Assembly: GCA_037045045.1 (NCBI GenBank)
Contig: JBAOHL010000003.1
Span: forward strand, 558,001 to 622,000
DNA length: 64,000 bases
Reading direction: 5' to 3'
From: Phosphoribacter sp037045045
Lineage (GTDB): Bacteria > Actinomycetota > Actinomycetes > Actinomycetales > Dermatophilaceae
Below the pieces are notes generated by a model. It was not told where the DNA came from, ran no database searches, and was given only the letters and a program-made list of their open reading frames with translations. A program made the translations under genes and the position numbers. Positions within the stretch are counted from its first letter, which is position 1. Each line of letters begins with the position of its first letter. Below are positions 8,473 to 16,933 of this stretch, piece after piece.

Positions 8473-9132
8473 ATGAGGGCGGGACTTGCGCCGTTCGCGC
8501 GCGGGGCGCTGCGGATGCTGATCCCGGCCTTGGTCGCGCTTCTTGGCGTCCTGATCGGCACGTCAGGCCCGGCGGTCGCGGCGCCGATCCCGCGGCATAC
8601 CTCGCTGCGCAGCATCACGCCCGCGGACGGCGCGACGCTGACGACACCCCCCACCGAGATCGTCCTCGTCTTCGACGAGCCAGTGGCCCAGCAATTCACC
8701 CAGGTGGTCCTCACCCGATCGAGCGTGGCTGTCCCGCTGGGTGAGACGACGGTCTCGTCCGGGACGGTTCGGGCCGCCGTGCCAGGCCCGCTCGACGCGG
8801 GGTCCTATCGGATCGCCTTCCGGGTCGTCAGCACGGACGGGCATCCGGTGACCGGGCAGTCAGGGTTCGAGGTCATCGGGCCAGGTCCGTCGACCTCGGC
8901 CGGGGTCGGCGCACCCTCGGGTGCCGCGTCGGCGACCGCGAGCGCGGCGGCGCCGAGCAGCGCGACGGGCGACGGCGCGCTTGCACAGGGCCAGGCGTCG
9001 ACCGGCGAGGCCAACCACACCCCCGGCTACCTCGTGTCCGGGGCGCTGCTGGTGGCCGCGGGCGTGCTCTTGTTGTGGGAGCGCCGCCGGCGCCGGAGGG
9101 TCGATTTCCCGCCCGAGCAGCGGGCCGTGTAA
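8473..9132 (+). CDS. CopC-domain copper-resistance-like protein, secreted and membrane-anchored
   Basis: The product is 219 residues. The ATG at 8473 is preceded by GAGGAGG and begins MRAGLAPFARG; the longer open frame crosses tRNA-His and is rejected. Residues about 1-37 are a signal peptide ending AVAAP. The CopC fold follows, with ITPADGATLTTPP, IVLVFDEPV and a C-terminal strand HPVTGQSGFEV. Residues 135-180 are a Ser/Ala/Gly linker, then one transmembrane helix (GYLVSGALLVAAGVLLLW) and a basic cytoplasmic end. A His lies just after the signal peptide (PRHTS), where CopC proteins bind Cu(II), but it is not the mature N-terminal residue, so copper binding is unproven. No CopD neighbour is present. 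Confidence 0.85.
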   Translation: MRAGLAPFARGALRMLIPALVALLGVLIGTSGPAVAAPIPRHTSLRSITPADGATLTTPPTEIVLVFDEPVAQQFTQVVLTRSSVAVPLGETTVSSGTVRAAVPGPLDAGSYRIAFRVVSTDGHPVTGQSGFEVIGPGPSTSAGVGAPSGAASATASAAAPSSATGDGALAQGQASTGEANHTPGYLVSGALLVAAGVLLLWERRRRRRVDFPPEQRAV

Positions 9133-9145
9133 AGTCTGCGTTCGC

Positions 9146-9217
9146 GCGCCGCTAGCTCAATGGCAGAGCAAGTGACTCTTAATCACTGGGTTCGGGGTTC
9201 GAATCCCTGGCGGCGCA
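9146..9217 (+). tRNA. tRNA-Lys (anticodon CTT)
   Basis: The acceptor stem GCGCCGC pairs with GCGGCGC, followed by discriminator A and CCC. The anticodon stem-loop AGTGA-CTCTTAA-TCACT carries anticodon CTT. The T-arm is CGGGG-TTCGAAT-CCCTG. It lies 13 bp after the CopC-like gene; the 0.5 kb beyond it is gene-poor and contains a decayed duplication. Confidence 0.95.
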
Positions 9218-9298
9218 CCCTGACCGTCGACGACGGCGAGTGATGCTGACCTTCGCCGTGCGGCGTTGCGGGGGGGCGGTGGGGCCCTCGCGGTAGGA

Positions 9299-9626
9299 GG
9301 CGACGTGTCGCTTCGAGACCGCCTCAGCAGCCGCTAACGCACTTCCGCGATCCCCCACCGACCGGCTGCCCTTTCGAAGTCGCGACCAGCCGCATCCTCG
9401 AGGCCCCCACGCACGGCAGAGTCAATCTCCCACCGAGTCCAGCCGTGGTCACCACGACTGTCGAACACGCGACCGCGCGGCGGCACCTGGCCGGGGTCGC
9501 GAAAGAAGGCGAGGTGTCACTTCAGGCCCGCCCAAGCAACCCTTAGGGCACTGTCAAGGTCCACAAACCGGCTGCACGGTCGAGGTTCGCGAGCGCGCCG
9601 AGCCGGGCGCTGGCCTCGACTCCCCC
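9299..9626 (-). pseudogene. Gene-poor zone after tRNA-Lys with two diverged copies of an unknown C-terminal coding fragment
   Basis: The 486 bp between tRNA-Lys and the next gene contains an imperfect direct repeat: copy A at about 9299-9409 and copy B at about 9508-9626. Both carry TGTC(A/G)CTTC near one end and aligned stop codons. On the minus strand copy A lies at the end of a 61-codon open frame (9334-9516) ending FERAAGRWGIAEVR. The aligned frame of copy B ends LDRAAGLWTLTVP. The stops (TAG in A, TAA in B) fall at the same place in the alignment. I do not recognise the family. The pattern suggests a duplicated small gene whose N-terminal parts have eroded, or were lost when the rightward gene at 9704 was established. 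A still-working 50-residue gene starting at GTG 9486 cannot be excluded. Confidence 0.45.
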
Positions 9627-9703
9627 GTCGGTCTGGCAGCACGATCGCGCAGGCGCAGGCAACGTCCGAACCTGATCGGACCTGCCCGTACGCTGGGCGA
9701 CTG

Positions 9704-12256
9704 ATGCCACCCGTCTTCCTACCGCCCGCCCGGGCCCTGCCCGAGGACCTCCTGCCCGCGCTGGCACGGATGTCGCCGAGCGAACTCGTGCGCCGTCGCG
9801 ACGTCGCCCGGGGGCTCGTCGAGGACGACGGCATCCTCGTCGGGCCGGACTTGTCGGGGCTGCACCGGCACCTCGTCGTCGATCCGGTGCCCCTCGTCGT
9901 GCCCGCCCGAGACTGGGCCGACCTCGAGCGAGGCTTGGCCCAACGTGCTGAGTTGCTCGACCTGGTCCTTGCCGACCTCTACGGCGAGCGCACGCTCGTC
10001 TCCCGCGGCCTGCTCCCACCCGAACTCGTCGTCGGGCACCCGGGGTTCGTCCCACAGGCCGACGGCGTGTCGACGCGTCACGGCCTGTTCCTCACCGCGG
10101 CCGACCTCGGGCGCGACGAGCACGGGTCGTGGTGCGTCGTCGCCGATCGGGCCCACTCCCCCGTCGGCACCGGCTACGCCATGGCCGTGCGCCGGGTCAC
10201 CGCCCGGGCGCTGGCCTCGCTGCACCGCGAGACGGACCTGCGCCGGCTGCGCGACTTCTTCGACACGATGCGCTCGGGCCTACAGGAGATGGCCACCGGC
10301 ACCAGCGAACTGCCTCGGGTGGTCATGCTCACCTCCCCCGAGTCCGACGACTCCACCTTCGACACCCTCTTCACGGCGACGCTGCTCGGCTTTCCCGTCG
10401 TGCGCGCCGAGGATCTGTCGATGCGCAACGGTCGGGTGTGGCTGCGCACGACCGAACGACCCCAGCCGGTCGATGTCGTCGTGCGCCGGGTGGGTGCTCA
10501 GGGCGCCGATCCGCTGGACCTCGCCGCTGGCGCAGGGACCGGCGTCCCTGGCCTGGTCGAAGCAACCCGACGTGGCCTGGTCGCGGTGGTCAACCCGCTC
10601 GGGGCCGGGGTGCTCGACGATCCCGCCCTCGGGGCCTTCCTCCCGGCCATCGCCTCGGCCCTGCTCGGCGAAGAATTGCGTTTGCCGTCGGCCCGCACCT
10701 GGTGGTGCGGGGACCCCGCCGGGCTTCGCTACGTCCGCGACCACCTCGAGGCCCTGGTGCTCGCCCCGATCTCGCCGAGCCCGGACAACCCGCGAGTCTT
10801 CGCGGGCGAGGTCCGCGCCGCTCAACGGGAACAGCTGAGGGCTCGAATCGAGAGCAAGCCATGGGCCTGGTGCGCGCAGGAGGTCCTTCCCGTGTGGACC
10901 GCGCCAGTCGTCACCGACAGCGGGCTGTCGCCACGTGCCGGCCTGTTGCGCACCTTCACCCTCGCCGACGCGCGGGGCACGAGCGTGATGCCCGGCGGTC
11001 TCGTCCGGGTGTCCAATCGGGCCGAGGACGCCCGAGCGCCCTCGCTTCGCGACGCCGTCGTCAAGGACGTCTGGGTCCTGGCCGCCCCGGCCAGTGGCCA
11101 CACCGAGGCCGCGCTCGGCCCGGCCGTCGGGCGATCGGGTGACGGCGCTGAGGCGCGCCCCCCCGCGCCCGCGGGTGCCACCGGCACGGCATACCCGCCA
11201 GCATCGGCCGACGCCCACACCGACCTCGGTGCTACGCACCCGCTGCCGACGGCCCCCGTACCGGTCTCGCCCCGCGCCGCCGAGGACCTCTACTGGTTCG
11301 GCCGGTATGCCGAGCGGGCCGAGTCGACGGCGCGGCTCGTCCTCGTCGCCGACGATCTCGTCGAGGACCACCAACGCAGACCAGCCACACCGGGATTCGA
11401 GGCGATGCGCACGCTCATCGACGTCGTCGACGCCCTCACCGCGGTCCAGCGGTACCGGGCCACGCCCGGCGATCGGGCCGACCTGGCCGCCACCCTGCCG
11501 ACCGACCCGGCGGCACACCTGAGAGCCCTGGTGTTCGACGAGACGCGCCCAGGCACCGTGCACTACAGCGCCCACCGCGCGGCGCGGGCAGCCGGTCAGG
11601 TGCGCGACGTCCTCTCCTTCGACACGTGGCTCGTGCTCAGTCGTCTCGACCGGTCGCTGGGCGAGCCGCCGTCCGGCGAGAACCTGCAATCGGTGCTCGC
11701 CATGGTGATCGAGTCGCTGCTCGCCCTCGCCGGGATCGGTGCCGAAAGCCTGGTCCGTGATGCGAGTTGGGCGTTCTTCGACGCCGGCCGACGGGTCGAA
11801 CGAGGCCACGAAACGGTCCGCATCCTGCGGCAGGCGCTGACCACCGAACGAGCGCCGCGGGTGGAGCGACTCGTCCTCGACGCAGTGCTGCGAGCCCGCG
11901 AGAGCCTGATCTCCTACCGTCGCCGGATGGCCGACATCAGTCGCAGCAACCGATCCGACGAGGTGGCCCTCGACTTGCTCCTGTGCGACCCGACGAACCC
12001 GAGATCGGTCCGCTTCCAGATCGAGCGCCTGCGCGAGGACCTTACCCACGCGCCCAGCGCGCCCGTCCACACCGCCGTGTCCGCCGCCGCGCAGGCGCTC
12101 GGCGCGACCGACGTCGTCGCTCTGGCCGCCGATCGCGCCGCGCTGGCCGCCTACCTCGACGACGTCGAGGCCGACCTGCACCGGGTGTCCACCGCCCTCG
12201 ACGCGACGAGCTTCCGCCGCCAGGCCCGGCAGCAGCCCATCGAGCAACCCCGGTGA
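9704..12256 (+). CDS. Fused circularly permuted ATP-grasp and alpha-E domain protein
   Basis: The product is 850 residues. The N-terminal about 480 residues match the circularly permuted ATP-grasp family (DUF404/DUF407 type): GFVPQADGVSTRHGLFLTAAD, GTGYAMAVRRVTARAL, GLVAVVNPLGAGVLDDPALGAFLP. A Pro/Ala-rich linker follows (about 485-520). The C-terminal about 310 residues are an alpha-E domain starting AAEDLYWFGRYAERAESTARL. Usually the two domains are separate adjacent genes; here they are one chain. It overlaps the following transglutaminase gene by 4 bp (GTGA), the usual partner. The biochemical role of this trio is unknown; peptide-like ligation is inferred from the folds. The start ATG has no clear Shine-Dalgarno sequence. 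A TACGCT hexamer 9 bp upstream could be a -10 box of a leaderless transcript. Confidence 0.88.
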   Translation: MPPVFLPPARALPEDLLPALARMSPSELVRRRDVARGLVEDDGILVGPDLSGLHRHLVVDPVPLVVPARDWADLERGLAQRAELLDLVLADLYGERTLVSRGLLPPELVVGHPGFVPQADGVSTRHGLFLTAADLGRDEHGSWCVVADRAHSPVGTGYAMAVRRVTARALASLHRETDLRRLRDFFDTMRSGLQEMATGTSELPRVVMLTSPESDDSTFDTLFTATLLGFPVVRAEDLSMRNGRVWLRTTERPQPVDVVVRRVGAQGADPLDLAAGAGTGVPGLVEATRRGLVAVVNPLGAGVLDDPALGAFLPAIASALLGEELRLPSARTWWCGDPAGLRYVRDHLEALVLAPISPSPDNPRVFAGEVRAAQREQLRARIESKPWAWCAQEVLPVWTAPVVTDSGLSPRAGLLRTFTLADARGTSVMPGGLVRVSNRAEDARAPSLRDAVVKDVWVLAAPASGHTEAALGPAVGRSGDGAEARPPAPAGATGTAYPPASADAHTDLGATHPLPTAPVPVSPRAAEDLYWFGRYAERAESTARLVLVADDLVEDHQRRPATPGFEAMRTLIDVVDALTAVQRYRATPGDRADLAATLPTDPAAHLRALVFDETRPGTVHYSAHRAARAAGQVRDVLSFDTWLVLSRLDRSLGEPPSGENLQSVLAMVIESLLALAGIGAESLVRDASWAFFDAGRRVERGHETVRILRQALTTERAPRVERLVLDAVLRARESLISYRRRMADISRSNRSDEVALDLLLCDPTNPRSVRFQIERLREDLTHAPSAPVHTAVSAAAQALGATDVVALAADRAALAAYLDDVEADLHRVSTALDATSFRRQARQQPIEQPR

Positions 12257-13164
12257 AGGCTGCCGACCCGCGCGACCACGCCCGCCGGCGCTACGAGGTG
12301 CGCCACACAACGACATACACCTACACCGATGACGTCACGGCCTCCTACGCCCGGGCCTGCCTGCGCCCCCGCGACACCGAGGCACAAACCGTGCTGGACA
12401 ACGAGATCCGTATCGATCCCGCGCCGGATGCGTTCACCGAACACGTCGACCTGTTCGGCAACTTCAGCCACTACGTCGAGGTCCACGCCCCGCACCGCAT
12501 CCTCGTCGTGGCTAAACGCACGGTGCTCGCCGTCGAACGCCCGGCGCCCGACCTCGACGCCCTTGACCGGTGGACCGTGTCGGCCCCCGCCGAGGCGACC
12601 GGCGAGGACCCGACCCTGCTGGCGGCATACCGGCTGCCCTCGGGTCTGGTCGACCTCGGGCCGCAGGTGCGCGCGTACGCCGAGCACGTCATGCCGGCGC
12701 AGGCCCCGCTCGGGCGGGCGTTGGCCGCGCTCGTCACGGCGATCCACGCCGACTTCCGGTATGCCGCGGGGGCGACGGACGTGCACACGACCCTGCCCGA
12801 ACTGCTCGAGTTGCGGGCCGGGGTGTGCCAGGACTTCGCCCACCTGGCGATCGGATGCCTGCGGTCGATGGGGATGCCGGCGCGGTACGTCAGTGGGTAC
12901 CTGGAGACCGTGCCCCCGCCCGGACAAGCCAGGTTGCTCGGTGCCGACGCGACGCACGCCTGGGTGTCCGTGCGCCTGCCCGACGGGCACTGGCTCGACC
13001 TCGACCCGACGAACGACTGCGCCGCCGATTCACGCTACGTCGTCACGTCCTGGGGCCGCGACTATAGCGACGTTGCACCGCTCAAGGGCGTGATCTTCAC
13101 CGAAGGAGCGACGGCATCCCTGCAGGTCAACGTCGATGTCACGCGCCTCGACGAAGGCGTCTAG
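12253..13164 (+). CDS. Transglutaminase-like cysteine protease-fold protein
   Basis: The product is 303 residues with a GTG start overlapping the upstream stop by 4 bp. The N-terminal domain (residues 15-130, YEVRHTTTYTYTDDV, CLRPRDT) is the bacterial transglutaminase-like N region. The catalytic domain carries Cys in LRAGVCQDFAHLAIGCLRS, His in DATHAWVSVRLPDG and Asp in WLDLDPTND. It is an obligate-looking partner of the ATP-grasp/alpha-E protein. Proteins of this class may cleave or cross-link amide bonds; substrate unknown. A 16-bp direct repeat spans its stop codon. Confidence 0.92.
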   Translation: MKAADPRDHARRRYEVRHTTTYTYTDDVTASYARACLRPRDTEAQTVLDNEIRIDPAPDAFTEHVDLFGNFSHYVEVHAPHRILVVAKRTVLAVERPAPDLDALDRWTVSAPAEATGEDPTLLAAYRLPSGLVDLGPQVRAYAEHVMPAQAPLGRALAALVTAIHADFRYAAGATDVHTTLPELLELRAGVCQDFAHLAIGCLRSMGMPARYVSGYLETVPPPGQARLLGADATHAWVSVRLPDGHWLDLDPTNDCAADSRYVVTSWGRDYSDVAPLKGVIFTEGATASLQVNVDVTRLDEGV

Positions 13165-13208
13165 TGCTTGCCACCAACCTGATGGCCGGGACCGTCTAGT
13201 GCTTGCCA
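13158..13208. repeat. 16-bp direct repeat spanning the transglutaminase stop codon
   Basis: The sequence CGTCTAGTGCTTGCCA occurs at 13158-13173 and again at 13193-13208, 35 bp apart. The first copy contains the TAG stop of the transglutaminase gene. It looks like a recent tandem duplication; no hairpin or known site is evident. Confidence 0.85.
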
Positions 13209-13251
13209 AGGGTGTTCGGTGGGGCCGCGGCGCCCGGTAGCTGCAGCGCCC

Positions 13252-13590
13252 CTAGAGGTACAGGCCGGTCTGGCCGTCGTCGACTCGAGAGGCCGCGACG
13301 GCGTGGATGTCCTTCTCCCGCAACAGAATGTAGTCCTTGGACTGCAACTCGACCTCGTGCCGGTCCTCGGGGTCGAACAGCACCCGGTCGCCGACCTCGA
13401 TGTGGCGGACCGCGTGCCCGGTGGCCACGACGCTGGCCCAGACCAGCCGCTTGCCCACCGACGCGGTCGCCGGGATGAGGATGCCGCCGCCGGACTTGCG
13501 CTCGCCGCGTTCGGCATCGACCGACACGAGGACGCGATCAAGGAGCATCCGGATAGGCAGGCGCTCGGCGCCGGCGCCCCGACGCGTCAT
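13252..13590 (-). CDS. GroES-family (Cpn10) protein
   Basis: The product is 112 residues from ATG 13590; a GTG at 13608 would add six. The Cpn10 fold is visible: LLDRVLVSVDAERGERKSGGGILIPATAS (start of the barrel and mobile loop), VGDRVLFDPEDRHEVELQSKDYILLREKDIHAV. It is not next to groEL. The mobile loop lacks the canonical hydrophobic tripeptide (I-V-L) of true GroES, and the C-terminus carries an extra ASRVDDGQTGLYL. It is probably a GroES paralogue, common in actinobacteria, rather than the main co-chaperonin. Confidence 0.8.
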   Translation of the reverse strand: MTRRGAGAERLPIRMLLDRVLVSVDAERGERKSGGGILIPATASVGKRLVWASVVATGHAVRHIEVGDRVLFDPEDRHEVELQSKDYILLREKDIHAVAASRVDDGQTGLYL

Positions 13591-13609
13591 CGGAAGCGGG
13601 TCGCCCACC

Positions 13610-13879
13610 TCAGCGGCGCCGGCGCCGGATGAGCCCCAACACGACGAGCACGACCGAGACCGCGGCGAGGATCGCGGCCACTCGCTCGGAACGCAGCGTC
13701 CCGTCCTCGTAGCGGGTCGCCCCGTCGAACGAGGACTTCATCGAGGCGACCTCGCGCCGGGCGATCTCCTTGGGCTGGGCGCGGTGGGTCAACTGGTCGA
13801 CGGTGGCGGCCAGGCGAACGCGCGAGGCCTCGATCTCGGTCTCGATCTGCTCGATGGACCGCGTGCGCGTCTCGCTCAT
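13610..13879 (-). CDS. DUF3618 membrane protein
   Basis: The product is 89 residues starting at the ATG giving MSETRTRSIEQIE. The N-terminal about 50 residues match DUF3618 (IEASRVRLAATVDQLTHRAQPKEIARRE). One C-terminal transmembrane helix (VAAILAAVSVVLVVLGLI) ends in a run of five arginines. Its stop is 20 bp upstream of the GroES-like ATG, same direction. The function of the family is unknown. Confidence 0.85.
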   Translation of the reverse strand: MSETRTRSIEQIETEIEASRVRLAATVDQLTHRAQPKEIARREVASMKSSFDGATRYEDGTLRSERVAAILAAVSVVLVVLGLIRRRRR

Positions 13880-13925
13880 CGGCCGACTCCCTTCCCTCAG
13901 GCCACACCCTACCCACGACTGGGGG

Positions 13926-14393
13926 CTAGATGCCCAGGTCACCCCGGAGCTTCGCCACATGCCCGGTCGCCTTGACGTTGTACCGCGCGTCGACGACCCG
14001 CCCGTCCGGCCCGACGACCACCGTCGAGCGGATCACCCCGACGACCTTCTTGCCGTACATCGTCTTCTCGCCAAACGCCCCGTATGCCGTGAGCGTCGCC
14101 TTGTCGGGGTCGGACAGCAAAGTGATCGTCAGCCCCTCCTTGGCCCGGAACCTGGCGAGCTTGTCGGGCTTGTCCGGCGAGATCCCCACCACGGCATACC
14201 CGCTCGCGGCCAGCGCGTCGAGGGAGTCGGAAAAGTCGCACGCCTGGGTCGTGCACCCCGGGGTCATCGCCGCCGGGTAGAAGTAGACGATGACCGATCG
14301 GCCGGCGAAGTCGGCCAGCGACACGTTCGCGCCGGTGTCGTCCGAGAGGGTGAATGCGGGGGCCCGGTCGCCCACCGCGAGACGTTCGGTCAC
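13926..14393 (-). CDS. bcp: Thioredoxin-dependent peroxiredoxin (BCP type)
   Basis: The product is 155 residues with a GTG start. The peroxidatic Cys47 lies in TPGCTTQACDF with the likely resolving Cys52 five residues later, the atypical 2-Cys BCP arrangement. YFYPAAMTPGCT and a late Arg (GVIRSTVVV) complete the active site. It reduces hydrogen and organic peroxides using thioredoxin; a thioredoxin gene is elsewhere in this window. It is followed by the DUF3618 gene 46 bp away in the same direction. Confidence 0.95.
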   Translation of the reverse strand: MTERLAVGDRAPAFTLSDDTGANVSLADFAGRSVIVYFYPAAMTPGCTTQACDFSDSLDALAASGYAVVGISPDKPDKLARFRAKEGLTITLLSDPDKATLTAYGAFGEKTMYGKKVVGVIRSTVVVGPDGRVVDARYNVKATGHVAKLRGDLGI

Positions 14394-14582
14394 GGCATAC
14401 TCCTCGCTCGTTCGTGCGCTGCCTCATGCTGCGGACACCGGTCCGAAGGCCCCAAACTAGCGGCGCTCGGCGCTGCACGCACGCGCCCTGAGGAGCTCGC
14501 CGCCCCGGCGCTGCGGCGCGGGCGGTGCGCCGATCGCCGGCTCAGTGGCCTGGCCGCGACGACAGGTCGCAGCCGATCGTCG

Positions 14583-14662
14583 TGCGCACGGCGGGAGTCG
14601 AACCCGCACGCCGGAGCACAGGAACCTAAATCCTGCGTGTCTGCCAGTTCCACCACGTGCGC
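14583..14662 (-). tRNA. tRNA-Leu (anticodon TAG)
   Basis: The acceptor stem GCGCACG pairs with CGTGCGC. The D-loop contains GGTGGAACTGGCAGACACGC, typical of leucine tRNAs. The anticodon stem-loop CAGGA-TTTAGGT-TCCTG gives anticodon TAG. The variable arm is longer than class I, and the T-arm is GCGGG-TTCGACT-CCCGC. No CCA is encoded. Confidence 0.94.
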
Positions 14663-14750
14663 GCGCCGACCACTCTAGGTGCCCAGACCGATGCCGCCGC
14701 CCGAGGAGGCCACCCGTCGCGGGGTGCCCCCAAACGTGGCATCCCGGCGA

Positions 14751-16286
14751 TCAGCCGACGCGGACGGTAACCGAGTGCAGTCCGGTCGCCCCGTCGGGGT
14801 CCGGGCGGGCTACCTCGGCCGTCTGCCACTGCCCGGTTGCGTCGCGCGCTCGCACCGTGAGCACGTGCGAGCCGGGCGTCGCCGTCCACGAGTAGACCCA
14901 TTGGCGCCACGAGTCGATCGTCGGTTCGCCGGCCAGGCGGGCGTCCGCCCAGGGTCCGCCGTCGACCCGGACCTGCACGCCGGTCACGCCGCGGTGCATC
15001 GCCCAGGCCACCCCGGCGACGGCGACCGTTCCCGTGGCAACCTGGGCCCCTGATCGCGGCACGTCGATCCGCGAGGCGGTCTTGACCGGCCCGAACGCGG
15101 CCCACCCTCGCGGGGTCCAGTATCCCTGGTCGACGGCGAACCGGGTGACCTTGAGCTCGACGACCCACTTCGTCGCGGAGACGTACCCGTACAACCCGGG
15201 CACGACGAGGCGCACCGGGAAGCCGTGCTCGACCGGCAGGGGGTCCCCGTTCATCCCCACTGCGAGCAGCGCGTCCCGGCCGTCGGTCAACACGTCGAGG
15301 GGTGTGCCGGCGGTCCAGCCGTCGACGCTGCGGCTGAGCACCATGTCCGCGCCTGGCCGGGGCCCGGCCGAGGCGAGCAGTTCGCGCACCGGCCAGCCGG
15401 TCCACTCGGCGTTGCCGACAAGGTGACCGCCGACCTCGTTGGACACGCAGGCGAGGGTCGTATACCGGCGCACCAGCGGCTTCGCCAATAACTCGGCCCA
15501 GGTCAGCGTGACCTCGCGCTCGACCTCTCCCCAGACCCGCAGCGACCAGTCCGCGGCAGACACCCGGGGCACCACCAGAGCGGTGTCGATGCGGTAGAAG
15601 TCCCCGTTGGGAACGACCCAGGAGGGCACGCCGGGGATATCAACGTTCGCGTCGACCGCGGGCGGGGGCGGTCCGGACTCGGGCAGCCGCACATCCGCGC
15701 GATCGAACGCGGCCCGGCGGCCCGAGATCGGCGTGAACACCCCGAGCGCCACCGCCGACCCGGCGAGCGTGACGACCTCGCGCCGAGTCGGCCCAGCCGC
15801 CGACGCGCCATCCTCGCGGCGCAACGCGACCAGCGAGACCAGCCCCCCCGCCAGCGTCGGCACGGTATCGACCACCGTGGCACCCGCTCGAGTGAGGACC
15901 GCCGCGAGAGCCACGCCGGCCAGCCCGACCAGGGCCACGACCGCGGCGGTGCGCCGGGTGCGGGCCAGCACCCCGACCCCGGCGAACACGCCAGCAAGTA
16001 CCACGACCATGCCGACCGCGAGGGCGGCCTTGTCGGCGGTTCCGAACGTCGACGTGGCCAGCGTCTTGAGCCACAACGGGGTCACGTCGACGAAGGCGGC
16101 GCCGACCGCCAGGACCGGCGAGGACGTGGCGCTGGACGCCCCGAGGAGCCCGAGGGCGGCGGACCCGACGGCCGCAACCGCGAGCCCGAGAGCGCCGACG
16201 GCCACCCCGTGCCGGGCGTCCGGCCACCGCAGCCGACCCCGCCCAGCGCCACGCTGGGCGATGCCGCGGCGGTCGGCGGCGCTCAC
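14751..16286 (-). CDS. Membrane-anchored molybdopterin-dependent oxidoreductase (sulfite oxidase family)
   Basis: The product is 511 residues; the GTG start overlaps the rdgB stop by 4 bp. The first about 165 residues hold four to five hydrophobic helices. Then comes TRREVVTLAGSAVALGVF, a residual twin-arginine-like motif before the catalytic part. The molybdopterin domain contains the cofactor-binding Cys in YTTLACVSNEVGGHLVGNA and GFPVRLVVPGLYGYVSATKWV. The C-terminal about 110 residues are the Mo-cofactor dimerisation domain (GVQVRVDGGPW). The fusion of a membrane domain to a SUOX/YedY-like domain is a known actinobacterial arrangement. The electron acceptor and substrate are unknown. Its position after rdgB suggests co-transcription but not a shared function. 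Confidence 0.9.
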   Translation of the reverse strand: MSAADRRGIAQRGAGRGRLRWPDARHGVAVGALGLAVAAVGSAALGLLGASSATSSPVLAVGAAFVDVTPLWLKTLATSTFGTADKAALAVGMVVVLAGVFAGVGVLARTRRTAAVVALVGLAGVALAAVLTRAGATVVDTVPTLAGGLVSLVALRREDGASAAGPTRREVVTLAGSAVALGVFTPISGRRAAFDRADVRLPESGPPPPAVDANVDIPGVPSWVVPNGDFYRIDTALVVPRVSAADWSLRVWGEVEREVTLTWAELLAKPLVRRYTTLACVSNEVGGHLVGNAEWTGWPVRELLASAGPRPGADMVLSRSVDGWTAGTPLDVLTDGRDALLAVGMNGDPLPVEHGFPVRLVVPGLYGYVSATKWVVELKVTRFAVDQGYWTPRGWAAFGPVKTASRIDVPRSGAQVATGTVAVAGVAWAMHRGVTGVQVRVDGGPWADARLAGEPTIDSWRQWVYSWTATPGSHVLTVRARDATGQWQTAEVARPDPDGATGLHSVTVRVG

Positions 16287-16933
16287 CCGAGTAGCCGCCG
16301 GATGTGTTCGGCGAGCGCACCGAAGGCCCGCCCACGGTGCGACACGGCGTTCTTCTGCGCCTCGGTGTACTGGGCGAGTGTGCGCGTCTGACCGAGCGGC
16401 ACGAAGATCGGGTCATAACCGAACCCGTTGTCCCCCAACGGCTCATCGGCCAGTATGCCGTCGATCCGCCCCTCGGTCGCGACGACCTCGCCGCCGGGCA
16501 GCGCAAGCACGGCGGAGCAGACGAAGGCGGCGCCCCGGTGCTCCGCCGGCACCTCGGCGAGTTGGTCGAGCAGCAGCCGCAGGTTGAGTGCGTCGCGCTG
16601 AGCCCGGGGCAGGTCGGCACCACCGAGCGATCCCGACCAGCGGGCACTGAACACGCCGGGGCACCCCCCGAGCACGTCGACGGCCAGGCCGGAGTCGTCG
16701 GCGAGGGCCGGCAGGCCGGTCGCTTCGGCCAGGGCCACCGCCTTGAGCCGCGCGTTGCCCTCGAAGCTCACCTCGGTCTCGGCGATCTCGGGAGCGTGCG
16801 GCAACCCATCGGCCCCGACGAGGTCGAGAAACACCTCGTCGAGCACCGGCGCGAGGATCGCGCGCAGCTCGCCGACCTTGTGCTCGTTGCGCGTCGCGAG
16901 CACGACCCGGCGACGCTCAGGCGGCTGGCTCAC
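16283..16933 (-). CDS. rdgB: Non-canonical purine NTP pyrophosphatase (RdgB/HAM1)
   Basis: The product is 216 residues. It begins with VVLATRNEHKVGELRAIL, the family signature (S/T-x-N-x-x-K), followed by SFEGNARLKAVALAEATGLPALADDSGLAVDVLGG with the metal-binding Asp. The C-terminal part has GDNGFGYDPIFVP and AVSHRGRAF. It hydrolyses dITP, ITP and XTP. It overlaps rph upstream and the molybdoenzyme downstream by 4 bp each, so the three are translationally linked. rph-rdgB adjacency is a conserved bacterial arrangement. Confidence 0.97.
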   Translation of the reverse strand: MSQPPERRRVVLATRNEHKVGELRAILAPVLDEVFLDLVGADGLPHAPEIAETEVSFEGNARLKAVALAEATGLPALADDSGLAVDVLGGCPGVFSARWSGSLGGADLPRAQRDALNLRLLLDQLAEVPAEHRGAAFVCSAVLALPGGEVVATEGRIDGILADEPLGDNGFGYDPIFVPLGQTRTLAQYTEAQKNAVSHRGRAFGALAEHIRRLLG

